DNA of 64,000 nt from Paracoccaceae bacterium. Lineage in GTDB: Bacteria > Pseudomonadota > Alphaproteobacteria > Rhodobacterales > Rhodobacteraceae. The notes beneath the pieces were generated by a model. It saw only the letters and a list, made by a program, of their open reading frames with translations. It made no database searches and was not told where the DNA came from. Positions 9,724 to 18,137 of the stretch are shown here, in pieces. A program made the translations under genes and the position numbers. The stretch's first letter is position 1; each line of letters opens with the position of its first letter. The DNA lies in contig JAIXZW010000003.1 of NCBI GenBank assembly GCA_027489375.1, positions 62,001-126,000 of the forward strand, read 5' to 3'.

Positions 9724-9760
9724 CCGGACGATTCCGCAAAGCGGAACTGTCCGGCATTTT
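9724..9760. terminator. Hairpin terminator between convergent genes
   Basis: A nested hairpin: CCGGAC (9724-9729) pairs with GTCCGG (9749-9754), and TTCCGC (9732-9737) pairs with GCGGAA (9741-9746), with loop AAA. CATTTT follows on the plus strand. It lies between the DUF1761 gene (plus) and the DUF2853 gene (minus), so it could serve both. A second, weaker hairpin (GGAGGG / CCCTCC) lies near 9608-9637. Confidence 0.55.
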
Positions 9761-9769
9761 CAGCGAATT

Positions 9770-10111
9770 TTAGCGATAGGCAGCTTCTTTGCCGAAGTGC
9801 TTGACCAGCATGTAATAGACCACGGCGCGATACTTGTTCCGCTCGGATTTGCCATAGGTGTCGATCACGGCAGAGATCGCCTCGTCCAGCTTCGGGCCGC
9901 CGGACAGGCCGAGCTTCTTCATCAGGAAGTTCTTTTTGAGCGTCTCAAGCTCGGCCGGATCGGAGGCGGCGACGGTTTCGCTGTCGGCGCTGTAGATGGC
10001 GGGGCCGCAGCCAATGGTGACTTTTTCCAGAAGCGCCATGTCAGGGTTGATCTTGCACTTCGATTTCAGGTCTTCGGCGTATTTTGCGATCAGTTCGGCG
10101 CGCTTGCTCAT
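9770..10111 (-). CDS. DUF2853 family protein
   Basis: 113 residues from the ATG at 10111, which has a GGGGAGA ribosome site; an upstream in-frame start would add an Arg-rich tail with no support. It is small and helical, with a single Cys pair (SKCKINPD, IGCGPA), and ends YMLVKHFGKE. It resembles DUF2853, a soluble domain of unknown function widespread in Alphaproteobacteria. It is not in an operon: it lies downstream of ahcY on the same strand but beyond the ahcY terminator. Confidence 0.7.
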   Translation of the reverse strand: MSKRAELIAKYAEDLKSKCKINPDMALLEKVTIGCGPAIYSADSETVAASDPAELETLKKNFLMKKLGLSGGPKLDEAISAVIDTYGKSERNKYRAVVYYMLVKHFGKEAAYR

Positions 10112-10183
10112 GACTGTCTCCCCTTTTAAACGCGGCTTTCTCCGCAACCGCGGATGGTAAACGCATCGGGGCATAAGCCAAGC

Positions 10184-10213
10184 AAAAAGGCCCGAAGCAA
10201 GCTTCGGGCCTTT
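10184..10213 (-). terminator. Intrinsic terminator of ahcY
   Basis: A perfect 13-bp stem, AAAGGCCCGAAGC with GCTTCGGGCCTTT, and a 2-base loop. On the minus strand it ends in TTTTT. It starts 18 bases past the ahcY stop, a textbook rho-independent terminator. Confidence 0.85.
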
Positions 10214-10231
10214 GGGTGCCGGGTGCGCGGA

Positions 10232-11620
10232 TCAGTAGCGGTAGTGTTCCGATTTGAACGGGCCTTCGGGTTTCACGCCGATATAGGCTGCCTGATCGGG
10301 GCGAAGTTCGGTCAGCTTCACGCCGATCTTCTTCAGATGCAGGCGGGCGACCTTTTCATCCAGATGCTTGGGCAGGATGTAGACGCCGGGGGCGTAGTCC
10401 TGACCCTTGGTCCAAAGCTCGATCTGGGCCAGCACCTGATTGGTGAAGGAGGCCGACATCACGAAGGACGGGTGGCCCGTGGCGTTGCCGAGGTTCAGGA
10501 GGCGGCCTTCGGAGAGAAGGATGATGCGGTTGCCTGAGGGCAGGTCGATCATGTCCACCTGTTCCTTGATGTTCGTCCACTTGTGGTTGCGCAGGGGGGC
10601 GACCTGGATTTCGTTGTCGAAGTGGCCGATGTTGCCGACAATCGCCATATCCTTCATCTCGCGGATATGTTCGATGCGGATGACGTCGCGGTTGCCGGTG
10701 GTGGTGATGAAGATGTCGGCGGTCTTCACTTCGTCTTCCAGAACTGTCACCTCGAAGCCGTCCATCGCGGCTTGCAGGGCGCAGATCGGGTCGACTTCGG
10801 TGACTTTCACGCGCGCGCCCGCGCCGCGCAGCGAGGCGGCGGAGCCTTTGCCCACATCGCCGTAGCCGCAGACCACGGCGACCTTGCCGGCCATCATGGT
10901 ATCGGTGGCGCGGCGGATGCCGTCGACCAGCGATTCCTTGCAGCCGTATTTGTTGTCGAATTTGGATTTCGTGACCGAGTCGTTCACGTTGATCGTCGGG
11001 AAGGGCAGTTGCCCCGCCTTGTGCAGTTCATACAGGCGGTGGACGCCCGTGGTGGTTTCTTCGGACACGCCCTTGATCATGGCTTTGGTCTTGGTGAAGA
11101 AGCCGGGGGTTTCCTTCATGCGTTTGTGGATCTGCTTCTTGATCACCTCTTCCTCTTCGGAAGCGGGGACGGGGATGATCTCTTCGCCCGCTTCGGCGCG
11201 GGCGCCGAGGAGGACGTAGAGCGTGGCATCGCCACCATCGTCGAGGATCATGTTCGCGCCTTCGGGGAACATGAAGGATTTGTCGAGGTAATCCCAATGC
11301 TCGGTCAGGGTCTGGCCCTTGACGGCAAAGACGGGGATTCCGGCGGCGGCGATGGCGGCGGCGGCGTGGTCCTGCGTCGAGAAGATGTTGCAGGACGCCC
11401 AGCGCACGTCGGCACCAAGGAATTTCAGCGTTTCGATCAGCACGGCCGTCTGGATCGTCATGTGCAGCGAACCGACGATACGCGCACCCTTGAGCGGTTG
11501 CGACGCGCCGAATTCCTCGCGGCAGGCCATCAGGCCCGGCATTTCGGTTTCGGCGATGACCAGCTCTTTGCGGCCGAACTCGGCCAGTGCGATGTCCTTG
11601 ACTATGTAATCGGTCGGCAT
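10232..11620 (-). CDS. ahcY: Adenosylhomocysteinase (SAH hydrolase)
   Basis: Splits S-adenosylhomocysteine into adenosine and homocysteine with bound NAD, keeping methylation reactions running. 462 residues, family length, from the ATG at 11620 with AGGAG eight bases upstream. Visible landmarks are [13 protein letters not shown] near residue 56, [18 protein letters not shown], the NAD-binding [14 protein letters not shown], and the C-terminal KSEHYRY. In Rhodobacter capsulatus ahcY neighbours the regA-hvrA genes, and this order is kept, with an HD hydrolase in between. A promoter candidate lies at 11655-11683; the implied leader is too short for a riboswitch. Confidence 0.98.
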   Translation of the reverse strand: MPTDYIVKDIALAEFGRKELVIAETEMPGLMACREEFGASQPLKGARIVGSLHMTIQTAVLIETLKFLGADVRWASCNIFSTQDHAAAAIAAAGIPVFAVKGQTLTEHWDYLDKSFMFPEGANMILDDGGDATLYVLLGARAEAGEEIIPVPASEEEEVIKKQIHKRMKETPGFFTKTKAMIKGVSEETTTGVHRLYELHKAGQLPFPTINVNDSVTKSKFDNKYGCKESLVDGIRRATDTMMAGKVAVVCGYGDVGKGSAASLRGAGARVKVTEVDPICALQAAMDGFEVTVLEDEVKTADIFITTTGNRDVIRIEHIREMKDMAIVGNIGHFDNEIQVAPLRNHKWTNIKEQVDMIDLPSGNRIILLSEGRLLNLGNATGHPSFVMSASFTNQVLAQIELWTKGQDYAPGVYILPKHLDEKVARLHLKKIGVKLTELRPDQAAYIGVKPEGPFKSEHYRY

Positions 11621-11654
11621 GTGCCTACTCCTTGAACCCTTGAATTTGCAGGGG

Positions 11655-11683
11655 CAGATAGCATGACCTGTGCCACTCGACAA
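11655..11683 (-). promoter_or_regulatory. Sigma70-like promoter for ahcY
   Basis: On the minus strand, TTGTCG (-35, complement of 11678-11683), a 17-base spacer, then TATCTG (-10, complement of 11655-11660). Transcription would start about 28 bases before the ahcY ATG. The assignment is by consensus only. Confidence 0.45.
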
Positions 11684-11717
11684 TCCGACGTGGGCTTCTA
11701 TAGGGTTTTCCGGCGGG

Positions 11718-12326
11718 ATGGGGGCGGGGATGAGACAGCCGAGGGCGTGGCAGAGGATGCTGTCGGGGCGCAGGCTGGACCTGCTGGACCCGACCCCGGT
11801 CGATATCGAGGTGGAGGATATCGCGCACGGGCTGGCTTTCGTCGCGCGGTGGAACGGGCAGACGCGGGGGGATTGGCCCTATTCGGTGGCGGAACATTCG
11901 CTGCTGGTCGAGGCGATCTTTGCGCGGGCCAATCCGGGGATCGGGGCGCGCTGGCAACTGGCGGCACTGCTGCATGACGCGCCGGAATATGTGATCGGCG
12001 ATATGATCAGCCCCGTGAAATCGGCGGTCGGTCCGGCCTATGGCGTGCTGGACGAGCGGTTGACGGCGGCGGTGCATCTGCGCTTCGGCCTGCCGATGGT
12101 GCTGCCCGTGCCGATCAAAAAGGCGATCAAGGCGGCGGACAAGATTTCGGCCTGGCTGGAAGCGGTGCAGATTGCGGGCTTTGCCGTGGCCGAGGCGGAC
12201 CAGTTGTTCGGCAAGCCGGATGCGCTGGTGGTGCGCGGGCTGGAAATCAGGCTAAGACCGCCCGCCGAGGTGCGGGCGGAATTCGTTTCAAGACACGCGG
12301 AATTGATGGCGGCCTGCGCCGCTTAA
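11718..12326 (+). CDS. HD domain phosphohydrolase (YfbR-like)
   Basis: About 202 residues. Metal-binding HD-superfamily residues are visible: SVAEHSLLV near residue 60, [13 protein letters not shown] near 87, and a later Asp in KAADKISAW. The pattern matches HD hydrolases related to YfbR nucleotidases; the substrate is not predictable. Start options are ATG at 11718 or 11730 and a GTG at 11670; I prefer 11718, though the ribosome site is weak. The gene is inserted between ahcY and hvrA on the opposite strand, and its TAA overlaps the hvrA stop inside a TTAA palindrome. Confidence 0.8.
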   Translation: MGAGMRQPRAWQRMLSGRRLDLLDPTPVDIEVEDIAHGLAFVARWNGQTRGDWPYSVAEHSLLVEAIFARANPGIGARWQLAALLHDAPEYVIGDMISPVKSAVGPAYGVLDERLTAAVHLRFGLPMVLPVPIKKAIKAADKISAWLEAVQIAGFAVAEADQLFGKPDALVVRGLEIRLRPPAEVRAEFVSRHAELMAACAA

Positions 12327-12640
12327 ATCGCCATGTCTTCGGGGCGCTTGCCCGATTTCAGCGCGGCATCGAACCAACGCGGCTTGCGGCCACGGCCCGA
12401 CCACGTTTCCGAAGAATTCGCCGGATTGGCGTATTTTGCCGAAGCCGGAGCGCGCTTGCGCGGAACCGACGCGCCGGTCAATTCGGCAAGGGAAAAGCCC
12501 ATTTCGCGGGCCTTTTCTTCCAGTTCGGCCAAGGCGTGTTTCTTTTTGCGGTCTTCGAAAGAGCCGATCGCCTTTGCGACTTGCGATTGGAGGTCCTTGA
12601 GTTCTTTCAAAGACATTTCGTTCAGATTTATGTTCGACAT
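12323..12640 (-). CDS. hvrA: H-NS family regulator HvrA/Spb
   Basis: 105 residues. An N-terminal coiled-coil oligomerisation part (MSLKELKDLQSQVAKAI) is joined by an Arg/Lys/Ala linker to the H-NS-type DNA-binding core, which carries the SGRGRKPRWF motif. HvrA of R. capsulatus and Spb of R. sphaeroides modulate light-harvesting and nitrogen-fixation genes in response to light or ammonium (family knowledge). The order regA-hvrA-(HD)-ahcY supports orthology. Whether this organism is phototrophic cannot be read from the window. Confidence 0.9.
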   Translation of the reverse strand: MSNINLNEMSLKELKDLQSQVAKAIGSFEDRKKKHALAELEEKAREMGFSLAELTGASVPRKRAPASAKYANPANSSETWSGRGRKPRWFDAALKSGKRPEDMAI

Positions 12641-12709
12641 GATCCACTTCCCCAGATGACCAATGGGGCGGTTTTAGGCGCGGATTCAATTTATGGCAAT
12701 AAAAGATAT

Positions 12710-13264
12710 TTAGCGCGGGCTGCGCTTCGCCAATATCCGCTGAAGCGTGCGGCGATGCATCGAAAGGCGGCGTGCCGTTTCCGAGACGTTGCGGTCGCAC
12801 ATTTCATAGACGCGCTGGATATGTTCCCACCGCACACGATCCGCCGACATGGGGTTTTCCGGCGGGGCGGGCAAAGCCTCGGTCCGTGAAAGGAGGGCGT
12901 TGGTCACATCATTGGCATCGGCGGGTTTCGAAAGGTAATCGGTCGCGCCGATCTTCACCGCAGCCACGGCGGTGGCGATTGCGCCGTAACCCGTCAGCAC
13001 GACGATGCGGCAATCGGGGCGGCGTTCGCGCAGCGCCTCGACCACGTCGAGTCCGTTGCCATCTTCAAGGCGGAGGTCGACGACGGCATAGGCGGGCGGG
13101 CGGGCAAGGGCGATGGCGCGGCCTGCGGCGACGCTTTCTGCCGTTTCGGGGATGAAACCGCGCTTTTCCATCGCCTTGGCGAGCCGTTTCACGAAGGGTT
13201 CGTCATCGTCAACCAGAAGCAGGCTGCGGTCGGGCCCCAAATCGGCAAGCTGGTCGTCGGCCAT
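12710..13264 (-). CDS. regA: Redox response regulator RegA/PrrA
   Basis: 184 residues, the exact family length. The receiver domain holds the acidic pair (VDDDEP, near residue 20), phospho-acceptor Asp63 (VVDLRLEDGNG) and Lys in LSKPAD. A Pro-rich linker (PAPPENP) leads to a Fis-type helix-turn-helix ending RRLSMHRRTLQRILAKR, a strongly conserved signature of RegA/PrrA/ActR. It is phosphorylated by RegB and globally controls photosynthesis, carbon and nitrogen fixation and respiration genes in relatives. It is transcribed leftward after senC, and an AAAGGGGAAAG site precedes the ATG. Confidence 0.98.
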   Translation of the reverse strand: MADDQLADLGPDRSLLLVDDDEPFVKRLAKAMEKRGFIPETAESVAAGRAIALARPPAYAVVDLRLEDGNGLDVVEALRERRPDCRIVVLTGYGAIATAVAAVKIGATDYLSKPADANDVTNALLSRTEALPAPPENPMSADRVRWEHIQRVYEMCDRNVSETARRLSMHRRTLQRILAKRSPR

Positions 13265-13325
13265 CGGCTTTCCCCTTTGTTACGCGTGCAAAACCTAGGG
13301 CGTTATTACCCGATGGTCAATTTGA

Positions 13326-13940
13326 TCACTTGGAAAGATAGCAGGCGGTGCGTTCGGCGATCTGGTCGGGGGTGTCGTCACGACGGAAAAAATCGGCGAA
13401 GCCCGTTTTCGGAAGAACCAGATATGTGAAGGTCGAATGATCCATGAGGTAGAACTCGGGATCGCTGCCATCCTGTTTCTTGAAATAGGTGCGATAGGCC
13501 TTTGATGCCTGCTGCACCTGTTCCGGCGTGCCGGTCAGGGCGATCATCCGGTCGTCGATATTTGCCGCGAAGTCCTTGAGAACATCGGGCGTATCGCGTT
13601 CGGGGTCTATCGAAATGAAGACGGGCTGAACCTCTATTCCCCGTTCGGCAAGAATATCGACCGCTTCGGAATTGCGGGCGGTATCGAGCGGGCAGACATC
13701 GGGGCAGAAGGTGTAGCCGAAATAGACGAGGCTCGGTTTGGTCAGAACTTCGGCGCTGGTGACGGTTTTGCCGTTCTGGTCGACGAGGGTGAAATCGCCG
13801 CCGATATCGCCACCGCCGACAGAACTGGTCCGGCAATCGGCGTAGGGGTCTTCGGAAGCGGCGAATTGGGTGTAGGCATATGTCCCGCCAAGGCCCGCAA
13901 CCACGACCGCCGCCGCTGCCCCTGCCAAGTATTTGTCCAT
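13326..13940 (-). CDS. senC: SCO1/SenC copper chaperone (PrrC)
   Basis: 204 residues from the ATG at 13940. An N-terminal membrane anchor (about 5-24) is followed by a periplasmic thioredoxin-fold domain. The copper site is complete: CxxxC in YTFCPDVCPLD and the distal His in LMDHSTFTYL. SenC/PrrC proteins help assemble the CuA or CuB centre of haem-copper oxidases and are linked to the redox signal sensed by RegB. The gene is divergent from regB across 92 bases and lies ahead of regA, as in Rhodobacter. Confidence 0.96.
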   Translation of the reverse strand: MDKYLAGAAAAVVVAGLGGTYAYTQFAASEDPYADCRTSSVGGGDIGGDFTLVDQNGKTVTSAEVLTKPSLVYFGYTFCPDVCPLDTARNSEAVDILAERGIEVQPVFISIDPERDTPDVLKDFAANIDDRMIALTGTPEQVQQASKAYRTYFKKQDGSDPEFYLMDHSTFTYLVLPKTGFADFFRRDDTPDQIAERTACYLSK

Positions 13941-14032
13941 CGCCCCGCCCCCCGTGCTGCGCCCGCGCCGCATTGATCCGCCATGACCTGCGGCTTAACA
14001 ATGCGAAACTTTGTCTTGCAAGGGCCAGACCC

Positions 14033-15421
14033 ATGTCCAACCCCGCTTTCGGCCTTTTTTCGCAGACAACGCGGAGCGACTGGGTGCGGCTGCGCACGCT
14101 GATCCTGCTGCGCTGGCTGGCAATCGGCGGGCAATTGGCGGCGATCACCGTTGCGGATCAATTCTATGGCATCGTCCTGCCGCTGGGCCTTTGTTACATG
14201 GCGGTCGGCGCTTCGGTCATCGCCAACCTGATCTCGATCTTCGTCTATCCCGAGAACAAGCGGTTGAGCGAGCTTGAGGCGATGCTGACGCTGCTGTTCG
14301 ATTTGTCGCAGCTTTCCTTTCTGCTTTATCTGACGGGCGGGCTGAACAATCCTTTTGCGCTGCTGATCCTTGCCCCCGTGACGATTTCGGCCTCGGCGCT
14401 GGAGTTGCGGACGACGCTGGTGCTGGGGGCGCTGGCGATCCTGTTCACGACGCTGATCACGCTGGTGAATGTGCCGCTGCGGCTGGGCGACGGGTTCGTG
14501 TTGCGGGTTCCGGTGGTGTTCGAGTTCGGCTTCTGGCTGGCGATCGTGATCGGGATCGTCTTTCTGGGGATGTATTCGCGGCGGGTTTCCATGGAAATCC
14601 GGTCGATGTCGGACGCGCTGCTGGCCACGCAGATGGCGCTGGCGCGCGAGCAGAAGCTGACCGACCTTGGCGGGGTGGTGGCGGCAGCGGCGCATGAGTT
14701 GGGCACGCCGCTTGCCACGATCAAGCTGGTGAGTGCCGAGATGATGGAGGAATTGGCGGACAATCCGGCGCTGCTCGAGGACGCCAAGCTGATCCGCGAT
14801 CAGGCGGACCGTTGCCGCGATATCCTGCGCGGGATGGGGCGCGCGGGGAAGGATGACCTGCATCTGCGGAGCGCGCCGCTTGAATCGGTGCTGCGCGAGG
14901 CGGCAGAGCCGCATGTCGGGCGGGGGAAAGACCTGCATTTCACGGTCTATCCGGGGCCGGGCGGATCGGAGCGGCAGCCGGTGATCCTGCGGCGGCCCGA
15001 GGTGATCCACGGGTTGCGCAACCTGATCCAGAATGCGGTGGATTTCGCGGCGGGCAACGTCTGGATCGACGGGGAATGGACCGAACGGCTGGTGACGGTG
15101 CGGATCGTCGATGATGGCGCGGGCTATCCGCCGCAGGTGATCGGGCGGATCGGCGACCCCTTCGTGCGGTCGCGGCGGTCGGCGCAGGATCTGGCAAAGC
15201 GGCCGGAATACGAGGGGATGGGGCTGGGGCTGTTCATCGCCAAGACGCTGCTGGAACGGACAGGGGCCGAGTTGTCCTTTGCCAATGCATCGGACCCTTT
15301 TCTTAGCCCCGACGAACGGCCCGAACGGTGCGGGGCGATTGTCGAGCTTGTCTGGCAGGCGGAAGATATCGTCGCGCCCGAGGGCGGCGCGGTCGGAAGC
15401 AACACGCCGATTGCAATTTAA
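14033..15421 (+). CDS. regB: Redox sensor histidine kinase RegB/PrrB
   Basis: 462 residues. About six membrane helices occupy residues 25-190, including the quinone-sensing segment around NPFALLILAPVTISASAL. The H-box AAAHELGTPLATIKL carries His221. The redox-active Cys is kept in ADRCRDIL at residue 261. The ATPase motifs are NLIQNAVDFA, DDGAGYP and GMGLGLFIAKTL. His221 and Cys261 are both four residues lower than His225 and Cys265 of the R. capsulatus protein, which supports this start (ATG 14033). The kinase responds to quinone and thiol redox state and phosphorylates RegA. Confidence 0.97.
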   Translation: MSNPAFGLFSQTTRSDWVRLRTLILLRWLAIGGQLAAITVADQFYGIVLPLGLCYMAVGASVIANLISIFVYPENKRLSELEAMLTLLFDLSQLSFLLYLTGGLNNPFALLILAPVTISASALELRTTLVLGALAILFTTLITLVNVPLRLGDGFVLRVPVVFEFGFWLAIVIGIVFLGMYSRRVSMEIRSMSDALLATQMALAREQKLTDLGGVVAAAAHELGTPLATIKLVSAEMMEELADNPALLEDAKLIRDQADRCRDILRGMGRAGKDDLHLRSAPLESVLREAAEPHVGRGKDLHFTVYPGPGGSERQPVILRRPEVIHGLRNLIQNAVDFAAGNVWIDGEWTERLVTVRIVDDGAGYPPQVIGRIGDPFVRSRRSAQDLAKRPEYEGMGLGLFIAKTLLERTGAELSFANASDPFLSPDERPERCGAIVELVWQAEDIVAPEGGAVGSNTPIAI

Positions 15422-15463
15422 TCGTGCGGTTCCGTTTCATTTTTTGACCGGCGCGGCTTTAGG

Positions 15464-15478
15464 TTAATGAATCCTTTA
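15464..15478 (+). promoter_or_regulatory. CtrA-like half-site pair upstream of PAS gene
   Basis: TTAA, seven bases, TTTA: one mismatch from the alphaproteobacterial CtrA box TTAA-N7-TTAA. It lies about 48 bases before the PAS protein start, just after a TTGACC hexamer (15444-15449) that could be a -35. The spacer contains GAATC, a CcrM-type GANTC site. It is a short motif, so chance is a real alternative. Confidence 0.3.
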
Positions 15479-15525
15479 CAATTTCATCCTTTGGTTGCCG
15501 AGGGTGATCGTAACGGGGTGCGTCG

Positions 15526-16653
15526 ATGGATTTATGGCTTTTCCTTCAGCTTGGCGCCGCAGGAGCGCTTGGCTTGGCGCTGGTCTTGTTGCTGGCAAAT
15601 ACGCGTCGTGGCGGGATCGGGAACGACCACGTCCTGCTCGATGCCCTTGCGGTGCCGGTTTGGTGTGTCGACGCTTCGGGCCTTGTCACGGCGCGCAACA
15701 AGGGCTGTGCGGGCATGGGCGCGACCCTGCCGCCCGAGACGGGGCGCGTGGAGCTGGCAGGGCGTGTGTACGAGGTGATGGCGCAGCATTCGGGCGGGGG
15801 CGGTCGGGTCTTTGCCGCCGTTCCGATGGATGCTGCGGTTCGGGCGGAAAGCGCATTGCGGGACTTTCGCAATACACTGAGCGATACCTTCGCCCAACTG
15901 GCGCTCGGGCTAGGGCTTTTCGATCAGGCGGGGCGGTTGCAGATGTTCAACCCCGCATTCGGCGACCTGACCGGCCTGCCCGTGGAATTCCTGCTGCGCA
16001 AGCCAAGCCTCGGCGCGCTGCTGGATGCGTTGCGGGATAGCGGAATGTTGCCCGAGCCGAAGGATTGGCGCGGCTGGCGGCAGATGATGACGGACCTGCC
16101 CGCCACGGCCACCCCGCACGAGGAGTTGTGGGGGTTGACGGGTGGCGTGACCTATCGCGCTACGCTGCGTCCGCAGGCGAAGGGGGCGTTTTCGCTTTTG
16201 CTCGAAGATGTCTCGACCGAGATGTCGCGGTCACAGCGGTATCGGGCGGACATGGAATTGGCGCAGGCGGTGATTGATACGCTTGACGAAGGGATCGCCG
16301 TCTTTGCGGGGACGGGGCAGCTTGTGATGAGCAACGCCGCCTATAGCGCGCTGTGGGGCCACGATCCGGGCGCGGTTCTGGGCGAAGGGAGCATCCGGCG
16401 CATCGCAGCCCATTGGCGCGAGGTTTCGGCGCCGAGTCCGCTGTGGTCGGAGATCGAAGAGTTCATCGCCTCTGCCGGCATGCGCGATGGCTGGCACGCG
16501 GAGGCGCGGCTGCGGGACGGCCGGTTGATCGCTTGCCACATCACGCCGATCTGGAACGGGGCGACGCTTGCGGCATTCCGGCCCATCTTGCCCGATGCGG
16601 CACTGGCCGAGGGGATCGCGGCGGTGCCCTATCGGGAAATCCGCATGGGCTGA
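15526..16653 (+). CDS. Membrane-anchored PAS-domain protein without kinase domain
   Basis: 375 residues. One N-terminal membrane helix (about 3-24) is followed by a PAS-like module (about 35-110), a linker helix, a second PAS (about 125-220) and a third (about 245-350, starting VIDTLDEGIAVFAGTGQLVM). The arrangement resembles the sensory half of DivL/CckA-type kinases, but no H-box or ATPase domain follows: the frame ends 39 bases before tsaE and no kinase frame is visible nearby. It may scaffold or modulate another kinase, perhaps RegB or a cell-cycle kinase; that is inference. Other possibilities are a truncated kinase or a direct ligand sensor. Confidence 0.7.
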   Translation: MDLWLFLQLGAAGALGLALVLLLANTRRGGIGNDHVLLDALAVPVWCVDASGLVTARNKGCAGMGATLPPETGRVELAGRVYEVMAQHSGGGGRVFAAVPMDAAVRAESALRDFRNTLSDTFAQLALGLGLFDQAGRLQMFNPAFGDLTGLPVEFLLRKPSLGALLDALRDSGMLPEPKDWRGWRQMMTDLPATATPHEELWGLTGGVTYRATLRPQAKGAFSLLLEDVSTEMSRSQRYRADMELAQAVIDTLDEGIAVFAGTGQLVMSNAAYSALWGHDPGAVLGEGSIRRIAAHWREVSAPSPLWSEIEEFIASAGMRDGWHAEARLRDGRLIACHITPIWNGATLAAFRPILPDAALAEGIAAVPYREIRMG

Positions 16654-16692
16654 CGGCTTGCGAACGGGGCGGGGCGCGGTAAGACTGCGGCC

Positions 16693-17145
16693 ATGATCCT
16701 GACACTTGCCCTGCCCGACGAAGACGCCACGACCCGCTTGGGCGAATGGCTGGCGGGCCACATGCAGGGCGGCGAGACGCTGCTGCTGGAAGGGCCGATC
16801 GGGGCGGGGAAATCGCATCTGGCGCGGGCCTTGATCCGCGCGCGTTTGGGGCGGTGGGAGGACGTGCCTTCGCCCACCTTCACGCTGGTGCAGGTGTATC
16901 AGGCGGATGTGGAAATCTGGCACGCGGACCTTTACCGGCTGACGCATCCCGACGAGGTAATGGAACTGGGGCTGGAAGATGCCTTTGGCCATGCGATCTG
17001 TCTGGTGGAATGGCCGGACAGGTTGGGATCGGCGGTGCCGGAGCGGGCTGTCCGCGTGGCTTTGCGGGCCGAGGGCGAGGGGCGCGTTGCCGTGCTGTCG
17101 GGCGATCTGCCGTGGATGGGCGCGCTGTCGCGGGAGTTCGCCTGA
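16693..17145 (+). CDS. tsaE: tRNA t6A biosynthesis ATPase TsaE
   Basis: 150 residues. The small P-loop ATPase that drives the TsaB-TsaD complex in t6A37 tRNA modification. The Walker A is GPIGAGKSHLARAL near residue 33; the switch-like SPTFTLVQVY and the HADLYRL strand follow, then the ELGLEDAF and VEWPDRLG family motifs. It leads a tightly coupled run: its TGA overlaps the ATG of the amgK-like gene by one base. TsaD is encoded about 9 kb to the left. Confidence 0.95.
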   Translation: MILTLALPDEDATTRLGEWLAGHMQGGETLLLEGPIGAGKSHLARALIRARLGRWEDVPSPTFTLVQVYQADVEIWHADLYRLTHPDEVMELGLEDAFGHAICLVEWPDRLGSAVPERAVRVALRAEGEGRVAVLSGDLPWMGALSREFA

Positions 17146-18137
17146 TGGACCGGCGGGCGCTTTCGGACGCCTTTGTCGCACGGGCCGGATGGAGCGGGGC
17201 CAAGCGCGGGTTTCTGGCGGGGGATGCGTCGGACCGGAGTTATGGCCGGCTGGTGCGGGCGGAGGGGTCCGCCGTGCTGATGGACGCGCCGCCGGGGAAG
17301 GGCGACGATCCGGCGGTGTTTGCCGCGATGGCGGGGCATCTGGCGCGGCTGGGTTTGTCGCCGCCGCGCGTGTTGGCGGCGGATTACGCGCAGGGGTTCC
17401 TGCTCTTGGAGGATCTGGGCGACGGGTTGTTTGCGCGGATATTGGAGCGCGAGCCTGCGCGGGAGGCCGAGCTTTATGCGGCGGCGGTGGATGTGCTGGT
17501 GCATCTGCAACGCAGCCCGGCGCCTGCGGGATTGCCGGATTTGGGCGCCGCGGATTGGGCGCGGGCGGCGGAGTTTGCCTTTGCCTGGTATCGGCGGGCG
17601 GTGACGGGGGACGGGTCGGGCGATCTGTCGGTTCTGGCCGCCCTCATGCGCGAATACGCGGACGGGCCGCGCGTGCTGATCCTGCGGGATTACCATGCCG
17701 AAAACCTGCTTTGGCTGCCGGAACGGGCGGGGGTGGCGCGGGTCGGGTTGCTTGACTTTCAGCTCGGGCAGATGGGGCAGGCGGGGTATGACCTCGTCTC
17801 GCTTTTGCAGGATGCGCGGCGGGATGTTTCGGTAAAGACCGAAGCGGCCATGGTGGCGCGGTTCGTGGCGGCGACAGGGGCGCAGGGGTTCGATGCGGCC
17901 TATGCGGTGCTTGGCGCGCAACGGGCGCTGCGGATTTTGGGCATTTTCGCGCGGCTCTGTCTGGTGGCGGGCAAGGCGGGCTATGTCGATCTGATCCCGC
18001 GCGTCTGGGGGCAGTTGCTGCGCAATCTGGCGCATCCCGCGCTGGAACCGCTGCGGGCGGTCTGTGCGGGATTGCCCGAACCGACGGTGGAGAATTTGCA
18101 AAGGATACGGGCGCAATGCGGCACGATTTCCCCCTGA
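17145..18137 (+). CDS. amgK: Anomeric MurNAc/GlcNAc kinase AmgK-like
   Basis: 330 residues, aminoglycoside-phosphotransferase fold. The N-lobe carries GDASDRSYGRL, the hinge LLLEDLGDG, and the catalytic loop LRDYHAENLLWL with the metal Asp in GLLDFQLGQMG. Next to a MurU-type nucleotidyltransferase this is the AmgK of the peptidoglycan recycling route known in Pseudomonas and Caulobacter, phosphorylating C1 of N-acetylmuramic acid (family knowledge). The start at 17145 overlaps the tsaE stop, and the 3' end overlaps murU by 22 bases. Confidence 0.88.
   Translation: MDRRALSDAFVARAGWSGAKRGFLAGDASDRSYGRLVRAEGSAVLMDAPPGKGDDPAVFAAMAGHLARLGLSPPRVLAADYAQGFLLLEDLGDGLFARILEREPAREAELYAAAVDVLVHLQRSPAPAGLPDLGAADWARAAEFAFAWYRRAVTGDGSGDLSVLAALMREYADGPRVLILRDYHAENLLWLPERAGVARVGLLDFQLGQMGQAGYDLVSLLQDARRDVSVKTEAAMVARFVAATGAQGFDAAYAVLGAQRALRILGIFARLCLVAGKAGYVDLIPRVWGQLLRNLAHPALEPLRAVCAGLPEPTVENLQRIRAQCGTISP

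Noticed and set aside
11621-11660. SAM or SAH riboswitch before ahcY
   Set aside because: The best promoter leaves a leader of only about 28 bases, too short for any known SAM/SAH aptamer.
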